Part shown: one piece after another, positions 30,545-43,000 of the stretch
How positions within the stretch are numbered: the first letter of the stretch is position 1
Layout: each line of letters starts with the position of its first letter
From: Fratercula arctica
Taxonomy: Eukaryota > Chordata > Aves > Charadriiformes > Alcidae
Direction: 5' to 3'
DNA: 64,000 nucleotides
Assembly (NCBI GenBank): GCA_947846985.1
Contig: CANTUZ010000001.1
Span: 185,588,455 to 185,652,454 of the forward strand
Program-made: the position numbers and the translations under genes
The notes under the pieces: generated by a model
Told to the model about the DNA's origin: nothing
Seen by the model: the letters and a program-made list of their open reading frames with translations, nothing else
The model's database searches: none

Positions 30545-31072
30545 ACTCAGCACTTGTTAGACCACATCTAGATGCCACATCCAGTGTTGGGCTCCCCAGT
30601 ACATGGACCCTGATAACGTAGCATGAGTTCAGCAGAAGGGCACCAGCACAGTCAGTGTCTGGAGCACTTGCCCTGTGAGGAGAAGCTGAGGGAAGGGGGC
30701 TCCTTCGATTTGGTGGAGAGATGGCTTTGGGGGCACCTCACAGCATCCTGCCAGTAACTGTGGGGGAACGTATCAAGAAGACAGAACCAGACTCTTCAAA
30801 GCAGTGCATGGCAGGGGGACAAGAGACAAGGAACGTAAACTGAAACAAGAGAGGTTCTGACTGGATGCAAGGTACATTTTTTTCCCATGAGGATAGTCAG
30901 GCACTGGAACAGGCTGCTTAGGAAGGTTGTGCTACCTCAGCCTTGGAGCTTGTCAAGAACCAACTGGATAAATCCTTGAGCAACCTGGCCTGAGCTCACA
31001 GGTGACCCTGCTTTGAGCAGAAGGTTGGACTACAGACCTCCTGAGGCCTCTTCCAATCTGAGTTATCCTTTG
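30545..31072 (+). mobile_element. CR1 LINE fragment, older, plus orientation
   Basis: Reads in the sense direction of CR1: ccagtgttgggctccccagt, a segment resembling gagaagctgagggaa, then caggcactggaacaggctgc, and finally ggttggactacagacctcct with ggcctcttccaatctgagtt. It is more diverged than the other copies and lacks a clean terminal repeat, so it is probably an older insertion. No intact open frame. Confidence 0.88.
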
Positions 31073-34000
31073 ACTTTCTTTGTTCACATTTGTTGAAATT
31101 ACTAATTCCTACGTGTATCGTAGGACAGGTTTTCAGTTTGATCCACTGCTGAGAGGCAATGCCCCTGCCCAATAACTCTGGTAGCCCAAGGTCAGTTTGC
31201 CAGGATGGAAGATTCCCAGGATCACTGAATGCGTCATGGCATTAGATGGTTTGTTGGAAAGTCATCTTGGGGATTCCATTAGCACACAACACTGTAACAT
31301 TGGAGCTGCTTCTCTGAAGAGAGAGCAGCACAGCAGCAGCAACCTGAAGAAATTGTTTTTTATCCATTCTTGTCTAATGTGATTAGGTAGCTCCCAATGT
31401 AAAGTAGTTGTTCAAGCAATTGACTCCCAGCTGGTACATACCTTCCCTTTTCCTGTGTCTATTTTTAGTGCATGCTCTTTGCAGCTATTTGGTAGGGGCT
31501 ATTTGTTATCTTGTGTTTGTATTTTGTCTAGAACAAAGCGAATTCGAATTCAGTTGGTCTTAGGTATCATAGTAAACCCAACAAATGATATTCGGGTCAG
31601 AAGGATGTACAACACACCCATGTGTTAGTGGTAACTGGATGCTGTTGCAATTCCCTTAGTGCAAGAAGGAGAAAGAGATCAAGGTAAACAAGATGCCTGG
31701 AGGACAGAGCATTCCATATATGAGTGCTATAAAGCCAATCACCCAGGCTGGCTGCTTCAGACCTGTGATTTTTGTAATATATACCACTACGGCAAGAGAG
31801 GAATTTCACCTCTGAGCTATCACTGGGGAGAGGATCAAATGATAGGTAGAAAGTGAGAAGGAAACTTGAGAGAGGAATAATTGTGCTCTCCTAATTCCTA
31901 TATTCTAAATGGCTCTCCATGTTTGAAACAGAAGATGGTGACACCTATTCTTCAAATAAGTGTATGAATGTGTAATGGAAGATAAAAGTATGGAATGGGT
32001 CAATAATAATAATGATACAATCGTATAATTCTTGTGTGTGCGTGTGTGTTTTCTGAGACTGACAATCAAAAGTTGGCATGTGCATGGGTGGAATTACTAG
32101 ATATGTGTATGTGTGTAGAGCATTGTTACTTTGGGAGCTGCAGAAATAACATTTAAAAAGTGAAAAAGTGCCTAGTATATTCTTACTTCTGGATAAGGGA
32201 ACTAAATGGTAGTGCACTGGCAGCTTTCATTCTAGCATTTCCTAATTTCAGAATATCTGAAATTACAACTAACATTCTTTTGCTGTAGGCTTTTTTATAT
32301 CGCATACAGACGTATGCATGCGTATGGGCACACCTAAATGCACACGTGCAAACTATGTCAAATTCACACACTTCTAAACACATAAAATGCCTTTGATCTT
32401 ACAGATACAGTTGCAAAAACTGATTAAAAAATCCAGAAGTGTAAGTTAGTACAGCACATAATATTTAATCTTAATGTACATTTTTAGGAAAAGTTATCAC
32501 ATTTAATTTTTATTAAAAAATGCTACAGTCCAATGGGAGCAATTTTACACTAGTCTGAATGATTGCTTGGTAAGCGTGAGGCAAATTCCAAGTGTTAACT
32601 GTTATGTCTGACACTGAATTTAATACACGATGGGAAACTGCAGACTGAATAGGTTATAGAAACAATTTTCTTATATTTCAAGGTTCAGAATCCCATAAAT
32701 CTCTTATCAGGCTTCCTAAATTAATGATTAAAAGAAATGGTTTCACCTGGTCTTTTACTGAAAATAGCTCCTCTTTCAATTTCTATCAGTTTTCTTGCTA
32801 CCATGAAGCCAATTTGAAAAATATTTTTTGGGGGGCAATTTAATAGCCCTTCTGGTCTTAATCTCACCATGCAGATGAAGAGAAACACCTGTACCTGCAC
32901 ACAGTGAGCATGACTTTAACCTGTTTACAGGTAAGTCGTTGGATTTTCTGACTTGTTCTATCAATTCTCAACCAATTCCAGCAATAATGTGCAACTTTTT
33001 TGTATGGATTGCTATCATGTGTGAGGTCACAGCCACCAACCATCCTGCAAAGCCAGAACAGACATGGCTGCTGATATTAGTTGCTTAAATACTGAGTGCA
33101 AGATCACATCAAGCCTTCTGTAGATTTATGTGGTGTTGAGAACTACTTTAATTTTGTGTCCTTATATCTATCTGAGTTAGAAAAACTTGTACCCACGTGA
33201 GCGCATTGCTTCCTTCAGATAATGTTTTTCCCGAATGGATACAATGGGAATTTTGCCACTGACTTCAGAAATTTTCACCCAGTTATGTTTAGAACTGGGT
33301 CCAGATATATCCATGGAGGAAAAGATGAAATGAAGAATATGACTGTATAACTGGGACAGGCATGAGAAACAGAGGAGCAGAGCAATTGCGATGCAGTCCG
33401 AATTGTTTTATGCACTGTCAGCCCTCATCTGGGATGTCAGCATCATTCACTCTTCAGAAGAAGGCTGGGATAAGCAGGAGGTTTCATCATGTGAACAGAC
33501 TTAAAACAAACTTTGCAGTATTTTCTCAGTGCACCCGCTCATCTATTAAAAATATTTTGCAAAGGCTTCAATTCCTGGAAGAACTCCAGGTCACTTTTGA
33601 TGTGAGTTTTGGGAAAGTTTTAATAATAAAAAATATTTTGATCGTATAAATAAAATCATTCTTCAGATCTGAAGTTTGAACCTTTGCCCTTTTTCTGCTG
33701 TTTTGAAATCCAGAGACTGTTACAAATGTATTAAAAAGTTCAGTGCTGTGGAGAATATTTTAGCATCCTAAAATCTCACTTGGGAGTGTAGTTTCAGGCT
33801 TTCATTTTATTGATATTTTGCCAGAAATTATTTCATAAAGATTTTTAAAGGTTTGGAATATCCAGTTATATATATGAATGCGAATGAGATGTGTATTTGA
33901 AAGTCCTGGAAATTATATGGAGTACTGTTAGTCAAATTTAAAAAGAAAACAACTTAAGGCAGGTTAAGACTGATTCTACTTTTTGAAATCTACTTTTAAA

Positions 34001-36159
34001 AAATTGCTATTATGTTATTATGGGATTTTTACCCAAAACTGCATTATATTTTATTGGCTACAAATGATAAAGTGTATTTTAGGACGTTGAGTCAGTCACA
34101 GTATGTGAGCTGTTACAAAAGAGAGAAAATGAGTACATTAAGGACAACTTAGCTGCAGGTTATTGCTTTACAGTGTTTTTCCATCTATGCCTTTTTATCT
34201 AGAAATAACTAAGGAGCTCAATCACTGTAAGCCTAGGAATGCCTTTTGAATTTTAAACAACAAACAGATGAAAAAAGCTGATTCAGTTGTATATTTTTAT
34301 TATTTCTCCATGCCAACTATTTCTAAACTGGCAGTTTGAAGGGTCTGCAAATGTCAGGCGTATCCAACATCCTGAGCAAACCCAGCCTGGATGCAAATGG
34401 CACAGTTTAATGGAAATCGCATTTTTGGTATCATTTCCTGCTTCCTAAAAAATGTTGTCAGGAAAAGCTGTCCTTTAATACCAGAGCTGCTGCTTTTTTG
34501 ATGCATTCTCAGCCTTCAGTAGCAATTAGGCAGTGGCTGTCCAGGCCAAAGTTGTTCTTCCTCAACTACTTCCCTTGAGTACGGTTTGTGCAGAGCAGCC
34601 GTGGAGACGCCTGTTGAGTTCCCGGGGATATTGCTGGATGAAAGATGTTTCATCCATGGAAACTTCCACTTTGGGAAGACAAACCAGACATCAACTAACA
34701 GTTAAGTAGGATTTCCTAATGATGTGTATCACCACAGTGACACAAAGCAACTGGAACGACCTGCTGTATCTTATAAAATGTAAAATAACGAGCTCTATTC
34801 GCTTTGCACCAGCAATATCCAGTGTAATTCCACTTTTATGGGATGAATTACTGGAGTTGCACTGAAACAAAAGTAACAGGCATGAATTGGGCGTTGTGCT
34901 TTTAGTGTCTGTGCAAAGGCTAGATTTGAACAAAGAGGCTACAGCCAAAAGAGGTTGCGGTATATTAATAAGCAATGTTGTGTTTGTTTTCACTCTAGAA
35001 AATTTGGGAAGGGCTTAATTACCTGTCATGGAAAATGAGGCCTATTCTTCACTGCCCTGTGTAAGCTGCAGTCATTTGGCCAGTACAAAAGGGATGCTGA
35101 TTGTTACCATTTAGAGCTGTTACCATTTTATGCTCACAGCATGCAGGTCACCTTGGGAAACGCTGAGGTGGAAAGGGTAATGTAAGTAAAGTAAAATATG
35201 TATGAGCTAGAGAGAAGGGAAGGTCCCATAATGAAGGAAACATCTTCATGTTACAATGCGTGTGTTTGAGGTTCAGTTTGGCCATTCTTTCCCAGGAAAG
35301 CATCAGTTCAATACCATTTTTGTAAGCAAGAAGAATAGAATACAACCCTTCATATTGTTTTCTAAATTTCATTGGACACTTAACAAGTAATTTTAGGAGC
35401 TGATCCCTGGTCATTTCCCAGTGCCCTTTATATTCGCCTTTATATTCTTCTATTCAAAGGACAATGATATTCGGGAAAAAAATAGAAATCTGATATTTTT
35501 CTGCTAGAGGTCTGCAGTGTTTAATCACATTAGGAAATCCATTAGAATTCCTGTCCATCTTAGCAGATGCATAGATAACAGCTGCTGTCCCCCACACTTC
35601 TCAGATCTGTGTGAGAAAAATATGAGTCTATTTAGTAGCAAGTAATGGTTATTATGCTGTCATTTTTTCTATTTGGAGTTACATTCTGTTTCTACCAAAA
35701 TCTTCCCAAGGCTGCAGAATTAGAAACTCTTTTTCCTACTTGTATGTAAACATTCATTTCCTGTGGTTATATTTAATTTGAGAAGTTAATTTGAATAATA
35801 AAATTGTAGGAATACTTGAGAAATTTATGCTCTCTTTAGTTCTTTCTGTTACTTATTTTCATACATGAAAAATAGTTGTGTCTTCAAAGTATATCTATAA
35901 ATCATACTAAACATTCTTGTATTTGTAATTCTAGAGAACAAAGCATAATCACTATTGTCTGTCATGAACAAAACCTGCGTGGGGTTGGAAGGAAACAGTT
36001 TTCAATATTAAAAAAAAAACCTTTTAATGGGGGAAAAAAAAAAGTTTGTGTCAGTATATTGGGCTACTGGAATTATACTTTACAGATATTTTAAAGTCCG
36101 ATTATAGTATTAAATTTTTATTCTTTTTATTTTTCTTTCCTCTGAATGTCACCCTGCAG
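31073..36159. other. Intergenic or intronic, no gene supported
   Basis: About 5.1 kb of AT-rich DNA with a short TG repeat at 32031-32050 and a consensus donor ttacag|GTAAGT at 32931. The candidate exons ending at that donor (from acceptors at 32789 or 32876) contain stops in every frame or end in TGA, so at most a noncoding exon is possible. Confidence 0.6.
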
Positions 36160-36297
36160 AGGTCAAGTTACACTTTGGAAACAATACAAGTCTAAATATT
36201 ACTCTAGGCAAGAATACAAGGACTACATGAATAAGCAAGTACTAGTTATAGAGAATCATCATGAAGTGATGTCTAGGACACGTCCCAGGAACAGTAG
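36160..36297 (+). other. Exon-like segment with strong splice sites, unrecognised
   Basis: A long polypyrimidine tract and acceptor (ttctttcctctgaatgtc ... cctgcag) end at 36159, and a perfect donor AG|GTAAGT starts at 36298. The 138-base interval is open in one frame for 45 codons (enters with one base, leaves with two), beginning GQVTLWKQYKSKYYSRQEYK and rich in Lys and Tyr. I do not recognise the peptide, and an open frame of this length is not rare by chance. It could be a coding exon of an unknown gene, a noncoding RNA exon or a decoy. Confidence 0.25.
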
Positions 36298-39200
36298 GTA
36301 AGTTAGATCCCCTCATCGCCATGGCTTGTGGGGGGCATTGCTAGAGCAGCCCGGGCTCAGCCTGATGCATCCCTCAGTAGATGCAGCAGAGCAAAGTTGG
36401 GTAGCAGAGCACTGTACTCTTCTTAGTCACAACTGTAAGTTTAAGTGTCCAGTGCCATGTATCTGACATGTCACTGAACACAGGAAAACAGAAGCCTCTG
36501 CCAACATTATATTAATGCAGCGCTTCAAGAATACTTTCCTCTTTTGCTGTGCAAGTTGTGCTATAAAAGAAGTATCTACCATGTTGGAAAGGATGCAGTC
36601 CGGTCCTCCCAGCCCAGCTCCCCAGGGTGTGTAATAAGTACAGCTGCATCCCCTCCTTGTCCAAATGCAGCACAGTTTCAGACGTTCCTTCCTTTGCTGG
36701 GCCTTTTTGGATACTGATTCAAGGAGCTCACAAAAGGGAATAGTCTTGTGTTTCTTTACTCTTCCGCATGATCTGAACTGGCTTCCAAATTATTCAGAAA
36801 TATCTTTTTAGTCCCCTGCTTAAGACAAAAGTTATATGTCTGCTTGGCCACTTGCACTGGCAGACTGCCCTTTAACCCAAGAACATGTAGGACAGTCTTC
36901 TACTAACTGGAACTCTTTTTGAGTTTTATCTTTACCTGGCTTTGTCCGAGTTGCTTGTGTCCTTCTGGACACTAATACGAGAAGGCAGGGGAGGACAACA
37001 GTGACAGCTTACAGTTAGAGCGTTAGTACAAAGCACGAGGCAAAGCTGGATGCTTCTGGTCCTCATCCAGAAGATGAGGATCCATACTCACGTGAGCAGT
37101 CCAGAAAGCAGAATCAGAAGGCAGCATTTGTCTTCAGATGTCAGGAAGAGGCTGCAGACAGGAACTGCTATCGGAGGAGCAAACTAATATTGAAGGAAAG
37201 TTCGTAAGACCAGGTGCTCCAGCACTGAAAACCAATCATTACCAGAATGAAAAGCTGCAGGTTATCTTAACTTTCCTGTCTTGTTTTGTACATGCTTGCT
37301 TTGGTTTATCTTCACAAAACAAAATTAGTTTTCAATAGCAATAGCAGCAGCTGCAGTTGCAGTCCCTGTAACTTTTCCTTTTCGCCCCTCAAATAGGGCA
37401 GCCGCTGCCCTCTAAAAGGCAACTAAAAAGAAACCATATAATTAATGCCTAATACTTGCAGTTGTTAATGCTTTCATTTCCCCCCCTTCGCTGCCTATGC
37501 CTTTTGATAAAGAGAACACAAGATTTTTAATGGTAGTCGACAGTAAGCAGGCTTCAGTACCAGAACTGACAGATTATATGCAACTATTGAATTTCATATT
37601 GTGACAGAGCTGTGTTAACACTTATAATTCGCAAAGTCTGCGCACTGCATCAAAATGAATCCAACAGCTCTAAGGGACCAATATATTCCCTGCCAGTTTT
37701 GAAGGGAATTTTGGTCTGTGGTCTTCAATAACATTCTGACTGCATGTATCTCGCTATCACCAAACTTAAAGTGCTTTTCCACCTAATAGACTCTGCAGTC
37801 TTGTGCTTCTGTGCTCCCCACCCACCCCACCACAACAGTAGTTCTGTTACAGCCGGGAAGCCTAAGCATGTAAGGGAGGCAAGACTTGCAGGGAAAGGTG
37901 ACATCTTCTACCAAAACACTGGATACACCTGAAATAGCTGAGAGTGTCACAACTGAATCTGTAAAAGTCTGTGCTGATCTGAGGGAATTTCGACTGAGAG
38001 AAGCGACTTAACCTTTAAGAAAAACTGAACACCCATCAACAGGCTTTAGAGCGATGCTGTCCTACACTTTTAGCATACAGAGAGAAGAACTTCATCCGGG
38101 AGCTAGGCACTGAAGTTCTCTTCATGGTATGGATAAAAAAATCTAGGTAGGTGTCCGACATCCCAAGAGTGTGTTCAACCCACTGAAGTATTGTATCCTC
38201 AACCTTGTGTTGACTTGGCAGTTGTGGTCAAGAATATTCACCAAGTCATCCCACGAACGGCACAGAAGAAATGCCTCGTCTCTGGGTCCCCAAAAGGTGT
38301 GAGCTTCTCAGCACTATCAAAATTAAGAGACATCTCAGCCTGCCCAGAAACAAGCATTAAAGTATCCAGGAAACATTACTGTAGAAAACCTTGTGGTTGC
38401 AATCTTGTGCCGACTATAGCAACTTTGCAGCAACATTAAGAAAGAAGTCATCACACATCCTCCTGATCTTGAACCTTAACCATGAAGCGATTTTGCTGTT
38501 TTTAAATATCGCTTTGCAAAATATTGAAATAAATAGTTAGAGAACAGTATTGTTCAAAGATTAATTTGCTGCTGAGATTGTTTATGCAAACTATATCTTC
38601 TGTTGAGTACTTTAATGTTTTAGTGAGTCATATTGCAATTACATTTTTCCCCTTAGTTAGATGACAGTAATTAGCTATGCTACAGGAAATTGCCTAAATG
38701 GAAAATTTTATGTAGGCTTCCTACAAATTTATAGAATATATCATGGAAATGGTTTTCCTACGTGGCTGAGAGATATAAGTCTTCTCCCTCATCCCAGTTT
38801 TACGCTGTTTTAAATCTACTGACTTCAGGAGAGTTATGCATGATTTACCCAAAAATGGCTTTTATCTCCAAATGAGAACAGAATCAGGTTCCTGATTCTG
38901 TATCAGAATCAGTAATGAGGCACCACGTTGCTTTCTTCCCTCTTAAAAAAAAAATGTTAACACAGTCGCTTGTGACTCAGTGGAAGAAAAGCGTTAGCAA
39001 ACACAGAGTCTGACCTACCATCTCTACCTGGGATCCTGGGATCTCATCTGTTTAGCCCATTGAGGATTATCTTGAGCATTTACTTGTTCTAGACTTTTGG
39101 ATATGGCTGTTAAAGTGTTTTGCTTACATCTTCATTTTTATTTGTGGACACAAACATGCAAACACACATATATACATTTCTAAACACACTCTTGAAACAA

Positions 39201-39731
39201 CAAAAGACACACGTGTGGCTAAGTAGTGATAAGAGCTGAACAATTTATCTTGCTTTTGGAATACACAAACATTTACAAAAATCTTTAATAATGTAACTTA
39301 TTGTCATCTAATTTTTCAAGTAAGGTCCATTCACAAGATTTGTGAATTTTACCTGTATAAACTCTGGGTCATTGTTATACTGTTTTTAATGCAGCATAAA
39401 AGCAGTCTCAATAGATCCAGATTTAATTACTTTTCGGTTAGAAAGCAACTGATGGATTTATTTCTAAATCCTTAAGGCACTGAAACTGTGGTCAAAAAAT
39501 AAGGGCTACGGGTTTGGTGAGTCAATGTTGCATTTTTTATTTTTTCTTTAAAAAAGGAAATGGCTGAATTTCTGTTTTATGAAAAAGAAACCCATTAAGT
39601 ATGGTGACCAGTGCATATATAATACAAACACTATCATGACCAGTACAATTGCTGGATGCAGAAAGGGTAGAACACTCAATCTAAAAGCTAATTAAAACTT
39701 ATGCAAAGGGAATTCAAAATGGAAAGACGAC
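36298..39731. other. Intergenic or intronic, nothing recognised
   Basis: No repeat family, conserved open frame or RNA gene recognised. Short shadow frames only. Confidence 0.6.
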
Positions 39732-39761
39732 TACAGGAAGTATAAAGTAATACTTCCTGTA
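39732..39761. repeat. Perfect 12-bp inverted repeat with 6-base loop
   Basis: TACAGGAAGTAT at 39732-39743, loop aaagta, ATACTTCCTGTA at 39750-39761. Each arm contains an ETS-type core (AGGAAGT). It lies about 28 bases from the start of the CR1 fragment at 39789. Confidence 0.9.
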
Positions 39762-39788
39762 AATCAGATCAAAAACAATTGTCATGTC

Positions 39789-40067
39789 ATAGATTCATAG
39801 AATCATAGAATGTGTTGGGTTGGAAGGGACATTTAAAGGTCATCCAGTCCTACCCCCCTGCAGTAAGCAGGGACATCTTCAACTAGATCAGATTGCTCAG
39901 AGCCTCATCAAGCCTGGCCTTGAATGTCTCCAGGGATGGGGCCTCCACCACCTCTCTGGGCAACCTGTGCCAGTGCCTCACCACCCTCATTGTAAAGAAC
40001 TTCTTCCTAATGTCTAATCTAAACCTACCCTGCTCTAGTTTAAAACCATAGCCCCTCGTGTCCTATT
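39789..40067 (-). mobile_element. CR1 LINE fragment, short
   Basis: Starts on the plus strand with tagattcatagaatcataga, the CR1 terminal repeat in reverse complement, then gggttggaagggacatttaa and text ending near cccctcgtgtcctatttt. It retains the terminal octamer-like repeats well, suggesting a relatively young copy. Confidence 0.93.
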
Positions 40068-43000
40068 TTCATGAATAATACTGTGGACCCTGGGGAGATC
40101 AGTGCAGAGAAAGTTAAAATACATGGATGTGGGTTCTGTTTACCTTTTAACTATGTTACTTCTTTCTCCTTCCTAGTGTCTATCTATGCTACATAACTGC
40201 AAGGGAGAAATTCCCTTTGTTTTCTTTCTAAGCATTTTTTAGGATGCGCTGTGGAAACTACATTCTGAATCTCATCTGAGCATTAGCTGAGTGCTGCCAC
40301 TGCTGCTCTTCTAGCCTCATGCTTGTATACTTTTAGTACCTACATTTTAAAGTTATTGCTTTTTATATTTTATCTTAGGTCAAAATTCTTACATTCTATT
40401 AAAAAAGTTGTTAGAGTTTGAAGAACACAGACATGCCAGTAGCAATCACAATTCAGCAACAGAAACTTTCCATTGTCTGAATGCTAAAAAGGTCCCAAAT
40501 GGTCAGAATAGTGAGGTTCCACTGTATATCATCATTTTAAGACACTTCCTAAGTTTTCTTTTTATTTAAAGCTAAGTATTGTTGTTACTTTAATAAAGGC
40601 CTTATAATGCTGATTACCTTCTAATGCAAAATCTAGATTTGTTTCTACTGAAGTAGAAGATGTTTTCTGTGTGATGTATCTGTCTCCCAACAAGGATAGT
40701 GGTCCTTACAGCTTACTGTTTTCTGAGGAAGAAATGACAACATGTAGATTATAGAGTGCAATATTTTAAGATTTTCAGCATTATCTTGCCCGTACCATTG
40801 AAAATAATGCAAACAATAAAGTTACCATTTTTATGATACACAGGTGTGTTTTGAACCTTGTTCAGTGTATCTAACTTTACTAATTGCATTCCTTCTGCAG
40901 TGCTGTTATCTAAATGCTTCTCTGTGTTCACTACAAGGCCGTGGGTTTTGACAAAGCTGCTCCTAGTGTGAGAGCACAATTTCTAATTAGTCTTCAGCAC
41001 TGTGTCTTTTCACAGTCTCTTTTTACAGGTTACCATACAATTCATTAAAATGTTGATGTTTCTTGTTCTGGAATAATTAAACTTGTTCAGTGAGAGATAG
41101 CTCTAAAGTCTGCCTGGATAGAGGCATGAGAAATAGCCAGACAGTCTTCATAAATACATATGCCAGACCCTATTTGCAAGGAGACACTTAGTCTGCCTAG
41201 CATTTTGATCATTTCTTACTGGGGCCCATAAATACATATTTTTAAAAGACTCTCTTTCTGTGTGCTGCTTAAAATGATTTTCTGGGTTACTTTTGTTTAC
41301 CCACAATGTTATCTGTGGATCTTCCTGTATTTTTTTTAATTAATTTTGAGGGACTAACAACATCAAACTTCATGCATTTAAAAGGAGAGAGTCTAAAAGG
41401 AGAAAAGCAACATTTTTTAATGATGAAATGATGTTATTTGTAGACTACTCATGAAAGAGTATATAGAGCTCTAAATTTTGCTGGCTGCAAAGCATCCATT
41501 TTTATGTTGTGCAGCCCAAGTATGATATTGCATCTTGCCAAGAGATTAAGTGATTTATGAGGAGAAAGTAATTCAATGAAAGCAGACCTATAAACATAAC
41601 CCCACTGCTGAAAACAATGGTGATACTGATCAGTGAATTGCAGCTGAAATTGTGAGTACACTGAAAAGATAAAGTGCTTTTTTTTTCTCTTGGGAGAAAG
41701 GTTTCTTAAAACAACAGTGACTATTCCAACAGTGGATAGCGTGTGTAGCATTGCCTTATTTAGATTTTAGCTAGGCCTGAGTGTTACCCATCTCATATCA
41801 CACATTGTTGTAATAATAAGAGGGAGAGATTAGTGGGAGAGAGAAAGAAACCTTTATTTGGTGCTTTTTTTTGTGTGTGTTTTTTTTTTTTTTTTTTTTG
41901 TAGTAAGCGGCATCTGTTTGAACAAATCATGATTTTGGAATACTATAATTAACACTGATGGAAAGATACCGATGTGCCAAATTAAGCAGGGTTGGTAGTA
42001 GTGCCAGTGAATATAACTATATGATACTTTTCAAGGTTAAGATCCAAACTTTGTTTACCGTAATTTTGCCAAACTTTAAATGCTGTGATGAAAATTTTCC
42101 TGCTAGCTGCCTAATTCACACAGGATCTTCCCTTTCCCTGCTCCACCCCCTTTTCTTTAAAGTTTCAGCTGTTTCTGAGAATGAGACAAAAGGAAAAGAT
42201 GTTGATCTGCTACTTTAAAAAGAATTTTGGTAAACTTTTCTTCTGACCAGGCCTTGCATCCATAAGTTTTGAGGAGAGCTTGGAATCAGAGAGGAAGCAG
42301 TATTTGTGGCCAGAATGGCTGTATGCAGTGCAGTGCCACTCCAGATTGGTCATATTTCTGAAAGGTTTCAGTTTGTACATGCTTGGCAGAAGCCTGCAGA
42401 GCCAAAAGATGTCAGCAGAACAGTCTGCGCAAATCCTATCTGATCAGAGCCCATAATTTACCTGTAAGTTTCTCTTGTTCCTGAATTTCTGCTACTGCAC
42501 AGCACATTTTCTGCCTGAGAGAACCGGGACCCACCTCCTGCCCAAGACCACACAAGATACACAGACTAAGCATCATAAGGCCTAATGCCTATGGGAGACG
42601 TGGAGTTGCATGGTCCAATCTCTGCCCTCAAACCTGTTTGCACATTTTTACAGACAACTTGTGGCAGAAACAGCCTGAGAAAGGCTGGTGGAAGAGCAAG
42701 AGGCTCCACCATGTGTCTCAACTGTGCCCTATTTCCTTTCACTCTAAGAGGCAGAGCAGTGTCACAGAATTTTTGGCAAACAATTTAGTCATGTCTGAAT
42801 TTTCAAGTCTGAGAGTGAGGAGCCAGTTGGGGGATACTTCCAGAAGCTAGTGTCTCCTCTTATTGGAAGCAGCAGCTCTGGGGACAGACAGTAGGAGACA
42901 GAGGGCAGGGGAGAATTACCCTACGAGCAGGAGCCCAAGCAGGTGAAGGAGGTGCAGGGGGAGACAGAAGAATAGCAAGAAGTCTACCAGGAGCTGCGCC

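Noticed and set aside
32790..32930. Candidate exon ending at a perfect CAG|GTAAGT donor
   Set aside because: All frames contain stops, and the shorter version from 32877 ends in TGA. At best a noncoding exon, with no supporting signal.
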